NCBI RefSeq assembly: GCF_030124325.1
Contig: NZ_JASKLR010000028.1
Span: 28,627-64,118 of the forward strand
Direction of reading: 5' to 3'
Length of the DNA stretch: 35,492 nucleotides
Source: Sinorhizobium sp. 8-89
GTDB taxonomy: Bacteria; Pseudomonadota; Alphaproteobacteria; Rhizobiales; Rhizobiaceae
The translations under genes and the position numbers were made by a program. The notes beneath the pieces were generated by a model. The model worked only from the letters and a program-made list of their open reading frames with translations, had not been told where the DNA came from and did no database searches. Below, piece after piece: positions 33,478 through 35,492 of this stretch; position 1 is the stretch's first letter; each line of letters starts with the position of its first letter.

Positions 33478-34545
33478 GTGTTCGAAGCGTTCGTGACAAT
33501 GTGCATGCTTGCGGCCGCCGCCCCCGAAGCATCGCTGCCGGGTGAGACATGCCGGGCCGCACTGCTGCCCGGCTTCGCGGCCGAGACCAAAGCAGCCTGC
33601 GAGCGTGCATTGCGAAGAGCTCCGCGCCAGCCGGTCGCAGGCGCCAAGGAGGAGGGCTTGCCATTCTGCATGCCGCGGCCTGCCTCGGTCCTCGCCTTCA
33701 GCGAGGTGGCTCCGGGCGTCTTCGTGCATCGCGGCTCGGTGGCGGAGCCGGACCCGACCAATGCCGGCGATGTTTCCAACATCGCTTTCGTTGTCGGATC
33801 GCGCAGCATTGCCGTGATCGATGCCGGCGGCTCGCGCAACGTGGGCGAGGAGGTCTATCTGGCAATCCGCGAAAAAAGTGCCCTGCCGATTACCCATCTG
33901 ATCCTCACGCATATGCATCCGGATCACGTTTTCGGCGCCGAGCCACTTCGCGAGGCCGGGGCGACGATCCTCGGCCAGGCCAACCTGCCGCGGGCGCTTG
34001 CCGATCGTGCCGAAACGTACCGGGCAAACTTTGCCCGGCTGATCGGCGGGCCGGCGTTCCTCGGCACCAGGGCACTCGTGCCCGATCGGGTGATCGCAAA
34101 ACAGGAAGTGCTCGACCTGGGCGACAGGCTGCTGGAGCTGCGCGCGTGGCCATTAGCGCATACCGCCACCGATCTGACGGTTTTCGACCGGACCTCCGGC
34201 ATCCTTTTCGCCGGTGATCTGCTGTTTGACAGGCATACGCCCGCTCTCGACGGCTCGCTGCGCGGCTGGCTTGCCGTGCTTTCGCAGATGAAGGGGCTTC
34301 CTGCACGCCGGGTCGTGCCCGGTCATGGCGGGCCGCTCCTCGACTGGCCGCAGGCGGCTGAGCCGCTCGAGCGTTATCTCGGCGTGCTGGAGGCCGATAC
34401 GAAGAGGGCGCTTGAGGCCGGCCTGGCGCTCGGGCCGGCGAGCGAGGCAATAGGCCGGAGCGAAGCGGGCCGATGGCATATGTTCGATCTCTTCAACCCG
34501 CGAAATGCCACGGCGGCCTACACGGAGCTGGAGTGGGACCCGTAG
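33478..34545 (+). CDS. Quinoprotein relay system zinc metallohydrolase (metallo-beta-lactamase fold)
   Basis: 355 residues from GTG 33478, supported by GGGAGG seven bases upstream; the longer frame from 33283 would translate through an intergenic repeat. A short hydrophobic N-terminus suggests export. The MBL core has the zinc motif H145-M-H147-P-D149-H150 (LTHMHPDHVFGAEP), a later His in WPLAHTATDLTVFD, the bridging Asp in LFAGDLLFDRHTP and the last His in VVPGHGGPLLDW. Five cysteines lie in the N-terminal ~65 residues. This type co-occurs with PQQ dehydrogenases and SoxYZ-like carriers, where the exact reaction is not established. It ends 8 bases from the convergent next gene. Confidence 0.87.
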   Translation: MFEAFVTMCMLAAAAPEASLPGETCRAALLPGFAAETKAACERALRRAPRQPVAGAKEEGLPFCMPRPASVLAFSEVAPGVFVHRGSVAEPDPTNAGDVSNIAFVVGSRSIAVIDAGGSRNVGEEVYLAIREKSALPITHLILTHMHPDHVFGAEPLREAGATILGQANLPRALADRAETYRANFARLIGGPAFLGTRALVPDRVIAKQEVLDLGDRLLELRAWPLAHTATDLTVFDRTSGILFAGDLLFDRHTPALDGSLRGWLAVLSQMKGLPARRVVPGHGGPLLDWPQAAEPLERYLGVLEADTKRALEAGLALGPASEAIGRSEAGRWHMFDLFNPRNATAAYTELEWDP

Positions 34546-34553
34546 CGGTATGG

Positions 34554-35159
34554 TCAATCCGGCGTGTGCTTGAGCAGGATCTGGGCAATGGCATAGGCGC
34601 GCTTTTCAAGAAGCACCGGCGTTTCGCAGACATAAGTGAGGGCCTGCGAGCGATCGCGGTAGATACGCTCATCCCAGTCGATCTGTTCCTCCAGCTTGTC
34701 GATACGGTCGAAATCCGGCTTTCCTTCGCCCGAGAGCTTCGCCATCTCGACACGACTGCCGTCGATCCGGTAGGCCAGCGCGACCTGGCTGCGGGAATAG
34801 CGGGCAATCCCCGCCATCAGCCGTTGCCGGGTATCGGCGAGATTATCAAACACGCCGTAGAAGATATTGCCGAGCAGCTGGCCGTCCACCGGAGCATTCT
34901 CCTCGACGAAAGCCTGAACATGGGCCGCTGCCTCTCCCAGGGTCACCCGGCGAAGCGACAGAATCGCCACCAGATCGCTTGCCGCAGGTTTGAGTGGCGC
35001 TCGGGTTACCGGCGCCGGCCACATCAAGCTCGCCGAGAGGTTCTCGACCTTGCGCTGAATGCAGGGCCAGTCGGGATCGGAAAAATCCGCCGCACCTGCA
35101 ATGCCGGGAGCTTGCGCCAGGCAGAATGCCAGACCGAGCGCGTGACATGCGGCTCTCAT
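34554..35159 (-). CDS. Exported protein associated with quinoprotein/formaldehyde genes
   Basis: 201 residues with a Sec signal (HALGLAFCLAQAPGIAGA, cleavage near 22-24). The mature protein is mostly helical: FSDPDWPCIQRKVENLSASL, then a long amphipathic region ending KRAYAIAQILLKHTP. Two cysteines remain (WPCIQ and YVCETP). GGAG sits ~9 bases before the ATG. Homologues of this size occur upstream of the formaldehyde dehydrogenase gene in rhizobia, to my recollection; function is unknown. It is divergent from that dehydrogenase. Confidence 0.8.
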   Translation of the reverse strand: MRAACHALGLAFCLAQAPGIAGAADFSDPDWPCIQRKVENLSASLMWPAPVTRAPLKPAASDLVAILSLRRVTLGEAAAHVQAFVEENAPVDGQLLGNIFYGVFDNLADTRQRLMAGIARYSRSQVALAYRIDGSRVEMAKLSGEGKPDFDRIDKLEEQIDWDERIYRDRSQALTYVCETPVLLEKRAYAIAQILLKHTPD

Positions 35160-35332
35160 CTTACGTATCTCCGTGTCCGAACGAGCGTCAGTATAGGCGC
35201 ACCCAGAGAGAAGCCAAAGGCCGCGATTTACACACTAAGGTCGCAATTGTCATTGCGCTTGGCCCGTCGGTAATCTGCAGACAAGGCCCCATAAGGCGAC
35301 CCTTACATAACGCTGTTACCGGGAGGCATTTC

Positions 35333-35492
35333 ATGCGCACACGCGCTGCTCTGGCTGTCCAAGCCGGAAAACCCCTTGTTGTGACCGAAGTCGAGCTCGA
35401 AGGTCCTCGGGCCGGCGAGGTGCTGGTCGAGGTCAAGGCGACCGGCATCTGCCACACCGATGATTTCACCTTGTCGGGCGCCGATCCGGAAG
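35333..35492 (+). CDS. S-(hydroxymethyl)glutathione dehydrogenase / class III alcohol dehydrogenase (3' partial)
   Basis: The first 53 residues of a zinc-dependent medium-chain dehydrogenase; the rest is beyond the window. The ATG follows GGGAGG by six bases. MRTRAALAVQAGKPLVVTEV then GPRAGEVLVEVKATGICHTD and DFTLSGADPE are close to the class III (GSH-formaldehyde) group; the Cys in GICHTDD is a catalytic zinc ligand. It oxidises the glutathione adduct of formaldehyde, the product of methanol oxidation by XoxF-type quinoproteins, which fits the preceding accessory genes. Confidence 0.93.
   Translation, partial: MRTRAALAVQAGKPLVVTEVELEGPRAGEVLVEVKATGICHTDDFTLSGADPE

Overview
This window is high-GC, densely packed DNA from a member of the Rhizobiaceae, most likely Sinorhizobium/Ensifer and plausibly a chromid or megaplasmid. 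The evidence is RkpRST-type (KpsE/KpsT/KpsM) capsule export genes, RIME-like palindromic intergenic repeats, a DUF6481 gene beside a cold-shock gene, and quinoprotein accessory genes leading into a glutathione-dependent formaldehyde dehydrogenase. The genus is inferred from gene content, not from a database match.

Layout. (1) 1-4677: a five-gene + strand operon for a peptide/nickel-type ABC importer (two permeases, two ATPases) with a DapA-family aldolase in the middle; the solute-binding protein presumably lies upstream of the window. (2) 4702-7026: a sulfatase gene destroyed by a nonsense codon and two frameshifts, whose last frame runs without a stop into a second KpsM-like permease. (3) 7211-14785: a mainly minus-strand capsular polysaccharide (K-antigen) block with a large glycosyltransferase/capsule-synthesis/TPR fusion, rkpT-rkpS-rkpR, a relic of a GalE-like epimerase and a KpsC-like gene, plus a + strand hexapeptide acyltransferase ending in a good terminator. 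(4) 14810-15433: a GH108 pseudogene cut by an IS3-family remnant. (5) 15521-21874: a beta-helix lipoprotein, a LuxR-type two-component system flanked by two glycine-rich exported proteins (one Tat, one Sec), and an EAL-domain protein. A 15-bp motif occurs in both intergenic regions ahead of the glycine-rich genes. (6) 21973-26521: a LysR relic, a fatty-acid desaturase, DUF6481, a CspA-type protein and an AI-2E-family transporter with a long soluble tail. (7) 27082-35492: a LuxR response regulator, a FIST-domain sensor and a hybrid kinase, followed by periplasmic accessory proteins of PQQ-dependent alcohol oxidation (fused SoxYZ-like carrier, zinc metallohydrolase, small exported proteins) and the start of the class III alcohol dehydrogenase.

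How the genes fit together. Region 7 reads as a sensory and accessory unit for periplasmic methanol/alcohol oxidation with formaldehyde detoxification downstream; FIST plus hybrid kinase plus LuxR regulator beside quinoprotein genes recalls the Pseudomonas ethanol-oxidation regulon. Region 3 makes and exports a capsule-like polysaccharide and carries several gene relics, which suggests repeated recombination. Region 5 looks like one regulatory unit controlling exported surface proteins; its gene arrangement resembles what I recall of S. meliloti emmABC (not verified). No tRNA, rRNA or CRISPR was seen.
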